In this document: positions 26,140 through 33,361 of the stretch, one piece after another
How positions within the stretch are numbered: position 1 is the stretch's first letter
How the letters are laid out: each line of letters begins with the position of its first letter
Assembly: GCA_023391815.1 (NCBI GenBank)
Contig: JAEWAF010000127.1
Span: 1-46,844, forward strand
DNA: 46,844 bases
DNA from: Pseudomonadota bacterium
GTDB taxonomy: Bacteria; Pseudomonadota; Gammaproteobacteria; Steroidobacterales; Steroidobacteraceae
Reading direction: 5' to 3'
The notes under the pieces: model-generated
The model's database searches: none
The model's input: the letters and a program-made list of their open reading frames with translations, nothing else
Told to the model about the DNA's origin: nothing
Position numbers and translations under genes: made by a program

Positions 26140-27065
26140 TGAAGACGCTGTTGCCCCTGCTCCGCCCGCATTACTGGCCGACCTGGCTGGCCATTGGCAC
26201 GCTCAAGGTGTTGCAACCGTTGCCGGTGCCCGTGCTCACCGCCCTGGGTCGCTTGTTGGGAAGCATCGTCGTGCGTCTGCCCGTTTCGTTCGTGCGCATC
26301 GCCCGGACCAACATCGGCATCTGCCTGCCGGAGCTTTCCGATCAACAGCGCGAGCTGCTGCTCAAGGAACATTTCAAGAGCCTGGGGCTCGGGATCTTCG
26401 AGACGGCCGTGGCCTGGTGGGGCTCGAAGCAGCGCATCGCCCGGCTGACTCACCTCGAAGGTCTCGAAAATCTGCGCGCGGCCCTCGAGCGGGGCCGCGG
26501 CGTCATCCTGCTCAGCGCGCATTTCACGACCCTGGAGATCGGTGGGCGGGTGTTATGCGATCAGTTGCACGGCGAGATCAACATCATGTACCGCCCCACG
26601 GCCAACGCGGTGCTGGAGCGGTTTCTGGCGCAGAACCGCAGCGATCGCACCAAGCGCGCGATTCAGCGGGATGACGTTCGCACGCTGATCACCGCGCTCA
26701 AAGCGAATGAGCCGGTCTGGTACGCGCCCGATCAGGCGTATCGGAAGAAGGGCGCGGAGATGGTGCCGTTCTTCGGTATTCCCGCCGCGACGAACACCGC
26801 TACCTCGCGCCTGGCGCGCATGACCGGCGCGGCGGTGCTGCCCTTCTTTCAGGAGCGCTTGCCGACCGGCCAGTATCGGATGGTGATCCATCCCATGCTG
26901 GAGAACTTTCCCAGCAACGACCCGGCGGCGGATGCCAAGCGGTTCAACCAGCTGATCGAAGCCCAGGTCCGGCGCGTGCCGGAACAATACCTGTGGATTC
27001 ACCGCCGCTTCAAAGGTCTCACGCCCGACTATCCGGACTACTACAAGCGCAAACGCGCCAGTTAG
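26139..27065 (+). CDS. LpxL-family lipid A acyltransferase (second of a tandem pair)
   Basis: A paralogue of the gene just upstream, 308 aa. It has the same plan: anchor YWPTWLAIGTLKVLQPLPV, HX4E in LSAHFTTLEIGG, PVWYAPDQAYRKK, PFFGIPAATNTATSRLARMTGAAVLPFFQER and YLWIHRRFKGL. It was probably born by tandem duplication. The two could act in sequence on lipid A, like LpxL and LpxM, with different acyl chains; sequence alone does not assign positions. The start is fixed by the 1-nt TGATG overlap. Its stop overlaps the convergent kdkA gene by 4 nt. Confidence 0.9.
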   Translation: MKTLLPLLRPHYWPTWLAIGTLKVLQPLPVPVLTALGRLLGSIVVRLPVSFVRIARTNIGICLPELSDQQRELLLKEHFKSLGLGIFETAVAWWGSKQRIARLTHLEGLENLRAALERGRGVILLSAHFTTLEIGGRVLCDQLHGEINIMYRPTANAVLERFLAQNRSDRTKRAIQRDDVRTLITALKANEPVWYAPDQAYRKKGAEMVPFFGIPAATNTATSRLARMTGAAVLPFFQERLPTGQYRMVIHPMLENFPSNDPAADAKRFNQLIEAQVRRVPEQYLWIHRRFKGLTPDYPDYYKRKRAS

Positions 27066-27778
27066 CCGACCGCTCCCATCAGCCACTGCCACTGTTGCTC
27101 GCCGAATCTCACATCCGCGCGCTGAGCTTTGATCTTGTCCAGCGAGCGGCGCAAGCGCGCCAGCACCGCTTGTTCCCACGTGCCGCGGGTTTCGATGCGG
27201 CCGCGATCGAAGTCGAGCACATAAACCTCGGTCCCTTTCTCGGCCAACAGAATGTTATTGGCGTTGAGATCCGCGTGATGCACGCCTTCGCGATGAAACG
27301 CCCCGATGGTTTTCCCGACCGCGCGCCAATTCGCTTCGGTCAGGTCGTGACCGGTGATCGCATCGGCGAGCGTGCGCGTGTCGGGCAGCAGCTCGGTGAT
27401 CAGATCGGCGCGATAGGTGAACAGGCCGCGAACGTAACGAGCCGCGATCGGTGCCGGCACCGGCAAACCGCGTCGACGCAGCTCGGCGAGCAAGCGCCAT
27501 TCAGCGAAGGACCGGGTGCGAGCGGCGCCACTCCAAAGGTAGCTGTCCTCGAACAGCCGGGCGACCAATCCGCCGCGACGATAATGGCGCAAGACCCAGC
27601 GCGTGCCCTCGCTCACGTTCAACACGGCAATGGAGCTGCGGCCGCCGGCAATCTCTTCCAGTGCGCTCCGTGCCGCCCAGTGAGATCGGGAGAACAATTC
27701 TTCGGCCGGCTTACTTAGACGCGAGGCGTCGTATAGGATGCCGCCGCCGGCGGTGGCGATGAATTGCTCGTCGGTCAT
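27062..27778 (-). CDS. kdkA: 3-deoxy-D-manno-octulosonic acid kinase
   Basis: KdkA phosphorylates Kdo of the LPS inner core at position 4 using ATP. It is 238 aa from the ATG at 27778. Protein-kinase-like motifs: GTRWVLRHYRRGGLV (with the Lys position replaced by Arg, as usual in the family), ITELLPDTRTL, the catalytic loop HHADLNANNILL and the metal-binding DFDRGR. It starts 11 bp from the divergent GT9 gene and converges on the acyltransferase pair. Its presence suggests a phosphorylated Kdo in place of a second Kdo residue, as known in Haemophilus and Vibrio. Confidence 0.92.
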   Translation of the reverse strand: MTDEQFIATAGGGILYDASRLSKPAEELFSRSHWAARSALEEIAGGRSSIAVLNVSEGTRWVLRHYRRGGLVARLFEDSYLWSGAARTRSFAEWRLLAELRRRGLPVPAPIAARYVRGLFTYRADLITELLPDTRTLADAITGHDLTEANWRAVGKTIGAFHREGVHHADLNANNILLAEKGTEVYVLDFDRGRIETRGTWEQAVLARLRRSLDKIKAQRADVRFGEQQWQWLMGAVG

Positions 27779-27789
27779 TCGGACCGCCA

Positions 27790-28857
27790 ATGTATAACGT
27801 CACTCATCCACCTGCCAGCGTCTGCATCCTGCGGCTCTCGGCGATCGGCGATACCTGCCATGTGCTGCCGGTGATCCGCACCTTGCAGCGCGCCTGGCCC
27901 AGCACGCGGATCACCTGGGTCCTCGGGCGACTGGAAGCCAAGCTGTTCGGGCACCTGCCCGACATCGAGTTCATCGTCGTCGACAAGCGCGAAGGCACGC
28001 TGAAAGCGCGCGGCAGGCTGAAGCAACAGTTACGGGGCCGGCGCTTCGACGTGCTCATGCATATGCAACTGTCGCTGCGCGCGAGCGTCCTCTCCACCGC
28101 CATCCCAGCGAAAATCCGCCTCGGCTTCGATCGCAGCCGGGCGCGCGAGATGCAATGGCTGTTCACGAATCTGCGCATCGCACCGGCGGTGCATCAGCAT
28201 GTGATGGACAGCTTCTTCGGCTTCGCCGAGAAGTTCGACGTCTACGAGAAACTGCTGCGCTGGGATATTCCCCTGACGGACGACGCCATCGCGTACGCCG
28301 AACGGGTCATTCCCCAGCCCGGCAACACGCTGATCATCAGCCCCTGCTCCAGTCATCAGCTGCGCAACTGGCGGCCCGAGTACTACGCCGAGGTCGCGGA
28401 CTATGCGATCGCCTCGCTCGGCATGCGAGTGATCCTATGCGGCGGCCCGAGCGAGATCGAGCGCCGTACGGGCGAGCGGATCGTGAGTCTCATGAAGCAG
28501 AAATGCGAGAACACGATCGGGCAGGACACGCTGCTCCAGTTCTTCGCGACCCTGGGGCGCGCGACCGCCTTGATCACGCCGGACTCCGGTCCCGCGCACA
28601 TGGGCAACGCGGCCGGCATCCCGGTGATTGGCTTGTATGCAGCGACCAATCCGGCGCGCAGCGGGCCTTATCTGAGCCGCCAGTGGTGCGTCGATAAGTA
28701 CGATCTGGCCGCGCGCCGGCTGCTGGGCAAGCCCGCCGCCGAGATCCCCTGGACCACCAAGATCGAGCGGCCCGGCGTGATGGACCTCATCACCCCCGAC
28801 GATGTCATCAAGAAGCTGCATGCGCTGCTGCTGAGCCTGGCACGGCATAAGAAATAA
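27790..28857 (+). CDS. Glycosyltransferase family 9 (heptosyltransferase-like)
   Basis: A GT-B transferase of 355 aa that probably adds a heptose or related sugar to the LPS inner core. It has VCILRLSAIGDTCHVLPVIRTL at the N-terminus, matching WaaC/WaaF. The donor-binding half has LIISPCSSHQLRNWRPEYYAEVADYA, GGPSEIERRTGERI and LITPDSGPAHMGNAAGIPVIGLY. WaaC and WaaF cannot be separated from sequence alone. No ribosome-binding site is obvious; translation may start close to the mRNA 5' end because kdkA starts only 11 bp away on the other strand. Confidence 0.9.
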   Translation: MYNVTHPPASVCILRLSAIGDTCHVLPVIRTLQRAWPSTRITWVLGRLEAKLFGHLPDIEFIVVDKREGTLKARGRLKQQLRGRRFDVLMHMQLSLRASVLSTAIPAKIRLGFDRSRAREMQWLFTNLRIAPAVHQHVMDSFFGFAEKFDVYEKLLRWDIPLTDDAIAYAERVIPQPGNTLIISPCSSHQLRNWRPEYYAEVADYAIASLGMRVILCGGPSEIERRTGERIVSLMKQKCENTIGQDTLLQFFATLGRATALITPDSGPAHMGNAAGIPVIGLYAATNPARSGPYLSRQWCVDKYDLAARRLLGKPAAEIPWTTKIERPGVMDLITPDDVIKKLHALLLSLARHKK

Positions 28858-28938
28858 CGGTCCTGCCGCGCACGCTGCCAGGGACGCGGGGATGCGCAGG
28901 ACTGGCCATTGCCCGAGCACGCTGCGAAACTTGCAGGC

Positions 28939-29772
28939 ATGCTCGAACCCAGTCAGCTCCCCAAGCTGCCCATCACGCTCCTGATCATCGCGCGCAACGA
29001 GGCGTCCGCGATCGGCCGCTGCCTGGACAGCGTGCCGTTCGCCGCCGAAAAACTCGTGATCGATTCGGGCAGCACCGACGGCACGCAGGAAGTGTCGCAG
29101 CGACATGGCGCCCGGGTGATCTATCAGGAATGGCTGGGCTTCGGACCGCAACGCAATTTCGCCAGCACTCAGGCCAGCCACGACTGGATTTTAGTGCTCG
29201 ATGCCGACGAGGCCTTGTCGCCCGAGCTTGCCAGCGAGTTGCGCGAGCGCTTGCCCCAGCTGATGCAGTCATCGAATGCCGGGGCGATTCTGCGGCGGCA
29301 GACCTGGTACATGGGAGCGCAGATGCGCTGGTATCGGCCGATGGTTGGCGAGCGCATGGGCCGCCTCTATCATCGCGGCCGCGCGCGCTGGACCGACGTG
29401 CGCGTGCACGAGTCGCTGCGCTTCGACGGGCCGACCCCGACGCTCAAGCATCCGTTCATTCACCTGAACAATCCGACCCTGGTTCACAAGCAGCTCAAGA
29501 CACTGCGTTACGCCGAGTTGAAGGCGCGGGACTGGTTGGATCGCGGCAAACCGGTGAACATGTGGATGACGCCGTTTGTTTACCTGGCGGCGTTTCTCAA
29601 GGACTACTTTCTGCGGCTGGCGTTTCTCGACGGCTGGCGCGGTTTCATCGTGTCGCAGACGGCGGCCACCTACGCCGCGTACAAGCGCATGCGTTACTAC
29701 GAGATGCGGCACAACCCGGAGTCGCTCGACATGGCGGCCAAACTGCTGCACGGATACGGACTGGATCCCTGA
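28939..29772 (+). CDS. Glycosyltransferase family 2 (WaaE/KdtX-like)
   Basis: A GT-A transferase of 277 aa. It opens LPITLLIIARNEASAIGRCL, followed by VIDSGSTDGTQE, WLGFGPQRNFA and the metal-binding WILVLDADEALS. The C-terminal part (KDYFLRLAFLDGWRGFIVSQTAATYAAYKRMRYYEM) matches the WaaE/KdtX group, which adds glucose to inner-core heptose. The frame is open upstream to a TTG at 28909, but the ATG at 28939 gives the normal N-terminus. It is in line with the GT9 gene, 81 bp downstream of its stop. Confidence 0.9.
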   Translation: MLEPSQLPKLPITLLIIARNEASAIGRCLDSVPFAAEKLVIDSGSTDGTQEVSQRHGARVIYQEWLGFGPQRNFASTQASHDWILVLDADEALSPELASELRERLPQLMQSSNAGAILRRQTWYMGAQMRWYRPMVGERMGRLYHRGRARWTDVRVHESLRFDGPTPTLKHPFIHLNNPTLVHKQLKTLRYAELKARDWLDRGKPVNMWMTPFVYLAAFLKDYFLRLAFLDGWRGFIVSQTAATYAAYKRMRYYEMRHNPESLDMAAKLLHGYGLDP

Positions 29773-29781
29773 AATTCACAC

Positions 29782-30813
29782 GTGACTAAGAACTATCTCC
29801 TGTACGGCTCGGAGCGCTACGCGCTCGCCATCCTGCGTCCTTTGCAGGAAGCGATCCGCGCGCGCGGACACAAGGCCGCGTGGTTCTTCGATGGCCCGGG
29901 CGGCGAAGAGCTGCGGCCCGATGAAACATTCCTGCGCACGACGCGCGAGGTGCGCGAGTTCGCACCGATCGCGGTGCTCACTTCCAGCAATGCCGTGCCG
30001 CATTTCTTTCCGGGCGTGAAGGTCGAAGTGTTTCATGGCTTCGACGCCGGCAAGCCGCGCCATATCTACATTCGCGGTTTCTTCGATCTCTACTGCACGA
30101 CCGGCGCGCGCGACACACAGGCGTTCACTGAGAAATCCCGCGAGCTGGGTCACTTCGCAGTGAAAGAAACCGGCTGGCCGAAGCTCGATCCGTTCATGCG
30201 CGAGCATGGCGCCCCCGAGCCGCCGCCGGTGCGGCCGCAGCCGGTGATCTTGTATCACTCGACGTTCTCGCCTTCGTGGAGCGCGGCACCGATTCTCTAC
30301 GACAACATTCGCGAGATGTCCCGGACCGGCCGCTGGCGATGGATCGTGACATTGCATCCGAAAAGCGCGCCCGAGACGGTTGCCAAGTACAAGGCGCTGG
30401 AAAACGAATATCTGCGGTTCGCCACCGAGGACAACATTCTCGACTTGTTTCCGCAGGTCGACATGATGATCTCCGACACCTCGTCGGCGCTGAACGAGTT
30501 CCTGCTCACCTACAAGCCGGTCGTGACTTTCAAGAACCGCCGGCCCGGCCCCCAATTGATCGACATCGACTCGCCGGACCGACTGCTGCCTGCCATCGAG
30601 CGCGCCCTGTCCCGGCCGCCGGAGCTGATGCGCGCGATCCGTGAATACGCCGACTCCATCCATCCTTACCGCGATGGACGCTCGAGTGAGCGAGTGCTCG
30701 ACGCGGTCGACGAATTCATCGCCGCCGGTGCCCGCAATCCCAAGCCAAAGCCGGGCAACTGGTGGCGTAAGATCAAGATCCGTAAACGCCTGGGCTACTG
30801 GGGGCCGGCTTGA
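29782..30813 (+). CDS. CDP-glycerol glycerophosphotransferase family protein
   Basis: A 343-aa GT-B-like transferase of the family that builds teichoic-acid polymers in Gram-positive bacteria. Key segments are VKVEVFHGFDAGKPRHIYIRG, PVILYHSTFSPSWSAAP, IVTLHPKSAP and MMISDTSSALNEFLLTYKPVV. It starts with GTG 9 bp after the GT2 stop, so it is probably co-transcribed with the LPS core genes. In a Gram-negative LPS locus it might attach a polyol phosphate or similar group to core or O-chain, but this is inference. The C-terminus is strongly basic (RKIKIRKRLGYWG), fitting peripheral membrane binding. Confidence 0.87.
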   Translation: MTKNYLLYGSERYALAILRPLQEAIRARGHKAAWFFDGPGGEELRPDETFLRTTREVREFAPIAVLTSSNAVPHFFPGVKVEVFHGFDAGKPRHIYIRGFFDLYCTTGARDTQAFTEKSRELGHFAVKETGWPKLDPFMREHGAPEPPPVRPQPVILYHSTFSPSWSAAPILYDNIREMSRTGRWRWIVTLHPKSAPETVAKYKALENEYLRFATEDNILDLFPQVDMMISDTSSALNEFLLTYKPVVTFKNRRPGPQLIDIDSPDRLLPAIERALSRPPELMRAIREYADSIHPYRDGRSSERVLDAVDEFIAAGARNPKPKPGNWWRKIKIRKRLGYWGPA

Positions 30814-30956
30814 TGACCCGGGATCGGGCAGCCTGGCACGACCCTCGCGCGAGCTGGCAACACGACGTGACTTTTTGCCGCTCGCCGCCGCCTCCGACGG
30901 CGGGGTACATCGATGTATCCGATGGTGGCCTTTATTTGTAATTGCGGGATTTTTCC

Positions 30957-31349
30957 ATGAGCACCGAAATCAAAGTTCCGATCTCCCCCGGCGAGCTGAT
31001 CGACAAGATCACCATCCTGGAGATCAAGGCCGCCAACATCAGCGACGTGGCCAAGCTGAACAACGTCAAAGTGGAGCTGCAACTGCTGGAGGAAACCTGG
31101 CGCACCTCGCCTTACGCCACCAGCAACATCGACGCCGAATGGAAACAACTGCGCGACGTGAACAAGAAGCTCTGGGACATCGAGGACGATATCCGAGACA
31201 AAGAGCGGCAGCGCAAATTCGATCAGGAGTTCATCGAGCTTGCACGCGCGGTGTACATCAACAACGACGAGCGCGCGGCAGTGAAGAAGACCATCAACAC
31301 CAAGCTCGGCTCAAAGATCGTCGAAGAGAAGAGCTACGCGAAGTATTGA
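30957..31349 (+). CDS. DUF6165 family protein
   Basis: A small acidic and helical protein of 130 aa of unknown function. Its start STEIKVPISPGELIDKITILEIKAANI and later VNKKLWDIEDDIRDKER and FIELARAVYINNDERAAVKK fit DUF6165, a family I associate with LPS and polysaccharide loci. The Met at 30957 gives the usual N-terminus; an in-frame extension of five residues is possible. It lies 143 bp after the glycerophosphotransferase, so it may have its own promoter. Confidence 0.8.
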   Translation: MSTEIKVPISPGELIDKITILEIKAANISDVAKLNNVKVELQLLEETWRTSPYATSNIDAEWKQLRDVNKKLWDIEDDIRDKERQRKFDQEFIELARAVYINNDERAAVKKTINTKLGSKIVEEKSYAKY

Positions 31350-31439
31350 GTTAGCGGCGCTGGCGTGGGTGAAGCGCCAAGAAGTTTTGCAAGGGAAAAC
31401 GATGCACCGGAGCGTGCTACGTGCCCTCGACCACGCGCC

Positions 31440-31644
31440 AATGCACAGCTGATCTATCGGCGCCACGCGAATACACACTGCCCCATGGGCAGCCATGAAT
31501 GCGCAACCAACGTATTGATGGCGCGCCAATGCGCAACTGACGTATCGACAGCGGTGAATGCACAGCCAACGTATCGATGACACGCGAATGCGCAACTGAC
31601 CTAACGGCAGCGGTGAATGCGCAGCCGACGTATCGGCGGCGCCG
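31440..31644 (+). repeat. Tandem repeat of alternating 29/30-bp units (59-bp superunit)
   Basis: Units begin at AATGC or AATAC at 31440, 31470, 31498, 31528, 31557, 31587 and 31616. Two types alternate: one with a GCCAACGTATCGATG-like core, about 30 bp, and one with an ACTGACGTATCGACAG-like core, 28-29 bp. The true period is therefore about 59 bp, in 3.5 copies. Units differ at several positions. No spacers of differing sequence lie between units, so it is not a CRISPR array. It is gene-free and runs into the inverted-repeat element. Confidence 0.85.
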
Positions 31645-31791
31645 GGAGTGACCTACCTCCTCTCGGCAGCTTCGAACAAGAGGGAACCTTGTCGGAGCAG
31701 TGCGCCCAGGGACGGGACCAACGGGCCGAGCGACAGCGAAGGCAGTAGGGGAGCACGGTGCCGAGAGGAGGTAGGTCACTGCCGGCGCCGC
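31636..31791. repeat. Inverted-repeat element with 33-bp arms, copy of a dispersed repeat
   Basis: The left arm (31636-31668) and right arm (31759-31791) are reverse complements over 33 bp with one mismatch, around a 90-bp centre. The minus-strand sequence 31791-31732 matches 46785-46844 at 53 of 60 positions by eye, so the element is present at least twice. There is no transposase and no flanking target duplication that I can see. It could be a MITE-like or REP-type element. The short ORFs crossing it are probably not genes. Confidence 0.8.
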
Positions 31792-31887
31792 GAGCCACCG
31801 TGGCATCTCCGACGCCGCGCCCGGATAGAAGCCCCGGCGACATGAGCCACCGATGCATCTTCAACGGCGCGGCGACCAGCGCTGCCC
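31792..31887. repeat. Two 52-bp units flanking the inverted-repeat element
   Basis: GAGCCACCG begins at 31792 and again at 31844, a 52-bp step, each followed by a GCATCT(C/T)C(G/A)ACG-like stretch. The unit resembles the reverse complement of the about 51-bp units at 46616-46800 and the segment at about 36-63. The second unit ends at the stop of the PAP2 gene. Confidence 0.55.
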
Positions 31888-32439
31888 TCAACCGACCGGG
31901 AACACCGCCATACTGACCGTGGCCAAAGTCGCGCCGATGATGGCACCAGCGGCCACATCGGTCGGGTAGTGCAGGCCGAGCACTACGCGTGACGCCGCCA
32001 CCAACGTGGCGAACGGCACCAACAACCAGGCCAGCTCCGGGAAACTCACGACGGCCAGGATCGTGAAACTCACCGCGTGCAGCGTGTGGCCCGACGGAAA
32101 GCTGTAACGGTCCAGCGCCGGCGTGCCGGGCACGATACCCGCGAGAGAAATATACGGACGCTCGCGCACCAGGCGCGACTTCAGGTACTTGTAGAGCAAC
32201 ACGCCGACGACGCCGACCGCCGCCATGCGCACCGACGGCATGACGGCCGATTCGCCATAAATCGCCGGCAGCAGGAAGATCAGGACGTACCAGAACACCC
32301 CGTCGCCGAGCTTGCTGACCGCCGCGAACAGATCCCGCACGAAGCGCCGCTGCTGACACCCACGGTTCAGACGCAGGCACCAAGCGTATTCGTACGCGTC
32401 GACTCTGCGGAATATTCCGTCCACTCGTGCGGTAGTCAT
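31888..32439 (-). CDS. PAP2 family phosphatase, membrane protein
   Basis: A multi-pass phosphatase of 183 aa. The three PAP2 signature blocks are complete: KSRLVRERP, FPSGHTLH and SRVVLGLHYPTD, containing the catalytic His residues. About five hydrophobic helices surround them. Such enzymes remove phosphate from undecaprenyl pyrophosphate, lipid A or phosphatidic acid; the LPS cluster upstream and the ColRS-like system beside it favour a lipid A or lipid-carrier role, by inference. AGGAG lies 8 nt before the ATG. It is divergent from the two-component genes across 235 bp. Confidence 0.92.
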   Translation of the reverse strand: MTTARVDGIFRRVDAYEYAWCLRLNRGCQQRRFVRDLFAAVSKLGDGVFWYVLIFLLPAIYGESAVMPSVRMAAVGVVGVLLYKYLKSRLVRERPYISLAGIVPGTPALDRYSFPSGHTLHAVSFTILAVVSFPELAWLLVPFATLVAASRVVLGLHYPTDVAAGAIIGATLATVSMAVFPVG

Positions 32440-32555
32440 GACGACTGCTCCTGTGATCGAAAGCGGCCGAGGCGTGACTTGCCGGGCTCATGCCTCGCGA
32501 TACCTTCGGCAGTGTCAATTTGCGCCCGGGATGCTGCGAAGCCTTGACGCCGGCG

Positions 32556-32647
32556 TGACAGTTGTGTGATTCCGCCGCGGGAAATGGCCCGTTTTGACGT
32601 ATTTCCCGGTCGCGGGCCGCGTTCCCGTACAATGTGACAGCTATGTG
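32556..32647 (+). promoter_or_regulatory. Pair of 13-bp direct repeats, candidate response-regulator sites
   Basis: TGACAGTTGTGTG (32556-32568) and TGACAGCTATGTG (32635-32647) match at 11 of 13 positions, 79 bp apart. Both lie between the divergent PAP2 and response-regulator genes, and the second ends 27 bp before the regulator ATG. TACAAT at 32628-32633, just before the second copy, could be a -10 element. Control by the adjacent regulator is inferred. Confidence 0.4.
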
Positions 32648-32674
32648 TCGTTGCGACCGCCGATATATCCGCCT

Positions 32675-33361
32675 ATGCGCCTGCTGCTGATCGAAGACCA
32701 CCGCGACATCGCCGCCAACATCGCCGAATTCTTCGAGGCGACCGGCGACACCGTGGAGCACGTGCTCGACGGCGAGCGCGGGCTGCAACTGGCGCTGAAC
32801 CAGAGTTACGACGCCATCGTGCTCGACCTGATGTTGCCCGGCCTCGACGGCTTGTCGCTGTGTCGTCAGCTGCGTCAGGCCGGCCATACGCGCGTGCCGG
32901 TGCTGATGCTGACCGCGAAGGATCTGCTCCAGGACAAGATCGAAGGTTTCGAAGCGGGCGCCGACGACTATCTGGTCAAACCGTTTTCGCTCGCCGAGCT
33001 CGAGGTGCGCTTGAAAGCGTTGCTCCGTCGCGCGACCGTGGCGCCGGCTCAACGCCTGCTGAGCGTCGGCGATCTCACGTTCGATCTGGACACGCTGGAA
33101 GCCGAACGCGGTGGCGAACGAGTCAAGCTCAATCCGACCACCCGCCGTTTGTTGATCGTGCTGTTACAGAACTCGCATCGCGTGGTCACGCGCCAGGAGC
33201 TGGAGAAGGAGCTGTGGGGCGATCAGCCGCCGCAGGGCGATTTCCTGCGCGCTCACATGCATGCGCTGCGTACGGCCATCGACAAGAACTTCACGACCAA
33301 GTTGTTACATACCGTCCATGGCACCGGCTATCGACTTTCGGCGGAACCGCCTCGTCCGTAA
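32675..33361 (+). CDS. OmpR-family response regulator (ColR-like)
   Basis: A two-component regulator of 228 aa. The receiver domain (1-115) has the acidic pair in LLLIEDH, the phospho-acceptor Asp51 in AIVLDLMLPG and Lys102 in LVKPF. The C-terminal winged helix (about 130-225) has LLSVGDLTFDLDTLEAERGG, LELEKELWGD-like sequence and KLLHTVHGTGYRL, close to ColR of pseudomonads and xanthomonads, which controls envelope and LPS genes. The start leaves the normal MRLLLIEDH N-terminus. It overlaps the sensor kinase gene by 44 nt. Confidence 0.92.
   Translation: MRLLLIEDHRDIAANIAEFFEATGDTVEHVLDGERGLQLALNQSYDAIVLDLMLPGLDGLSLCRQLRQAGHTRVPVLMLTAKDLLQDKIEGFEAGADDYLVKPFSLAELEVRLKALLRRATVAPAQRLLSVGDLTFDLDTLEAERGGERVKLNPTTRRLLIVLLQNSHRVVTRQELEKELWGDQPPQGDFLRAHMHALRTAIDKNFTTKLLHTVHGTGYRLSAEPPRP

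Noticed and set aside
31440..31644. Possible CRISPR array
   Set aside because: Unit length near 30 bp is suggestive, but units are contiguous, imperfect and alternate in two types, with no unique spacers and no cas genes.
31601..33052. A 483-codon open frame on the minus strand
   Set aside because: It crosses the repeat element, the PAP2 gene in another frame and the response regulator. No motif supports it.
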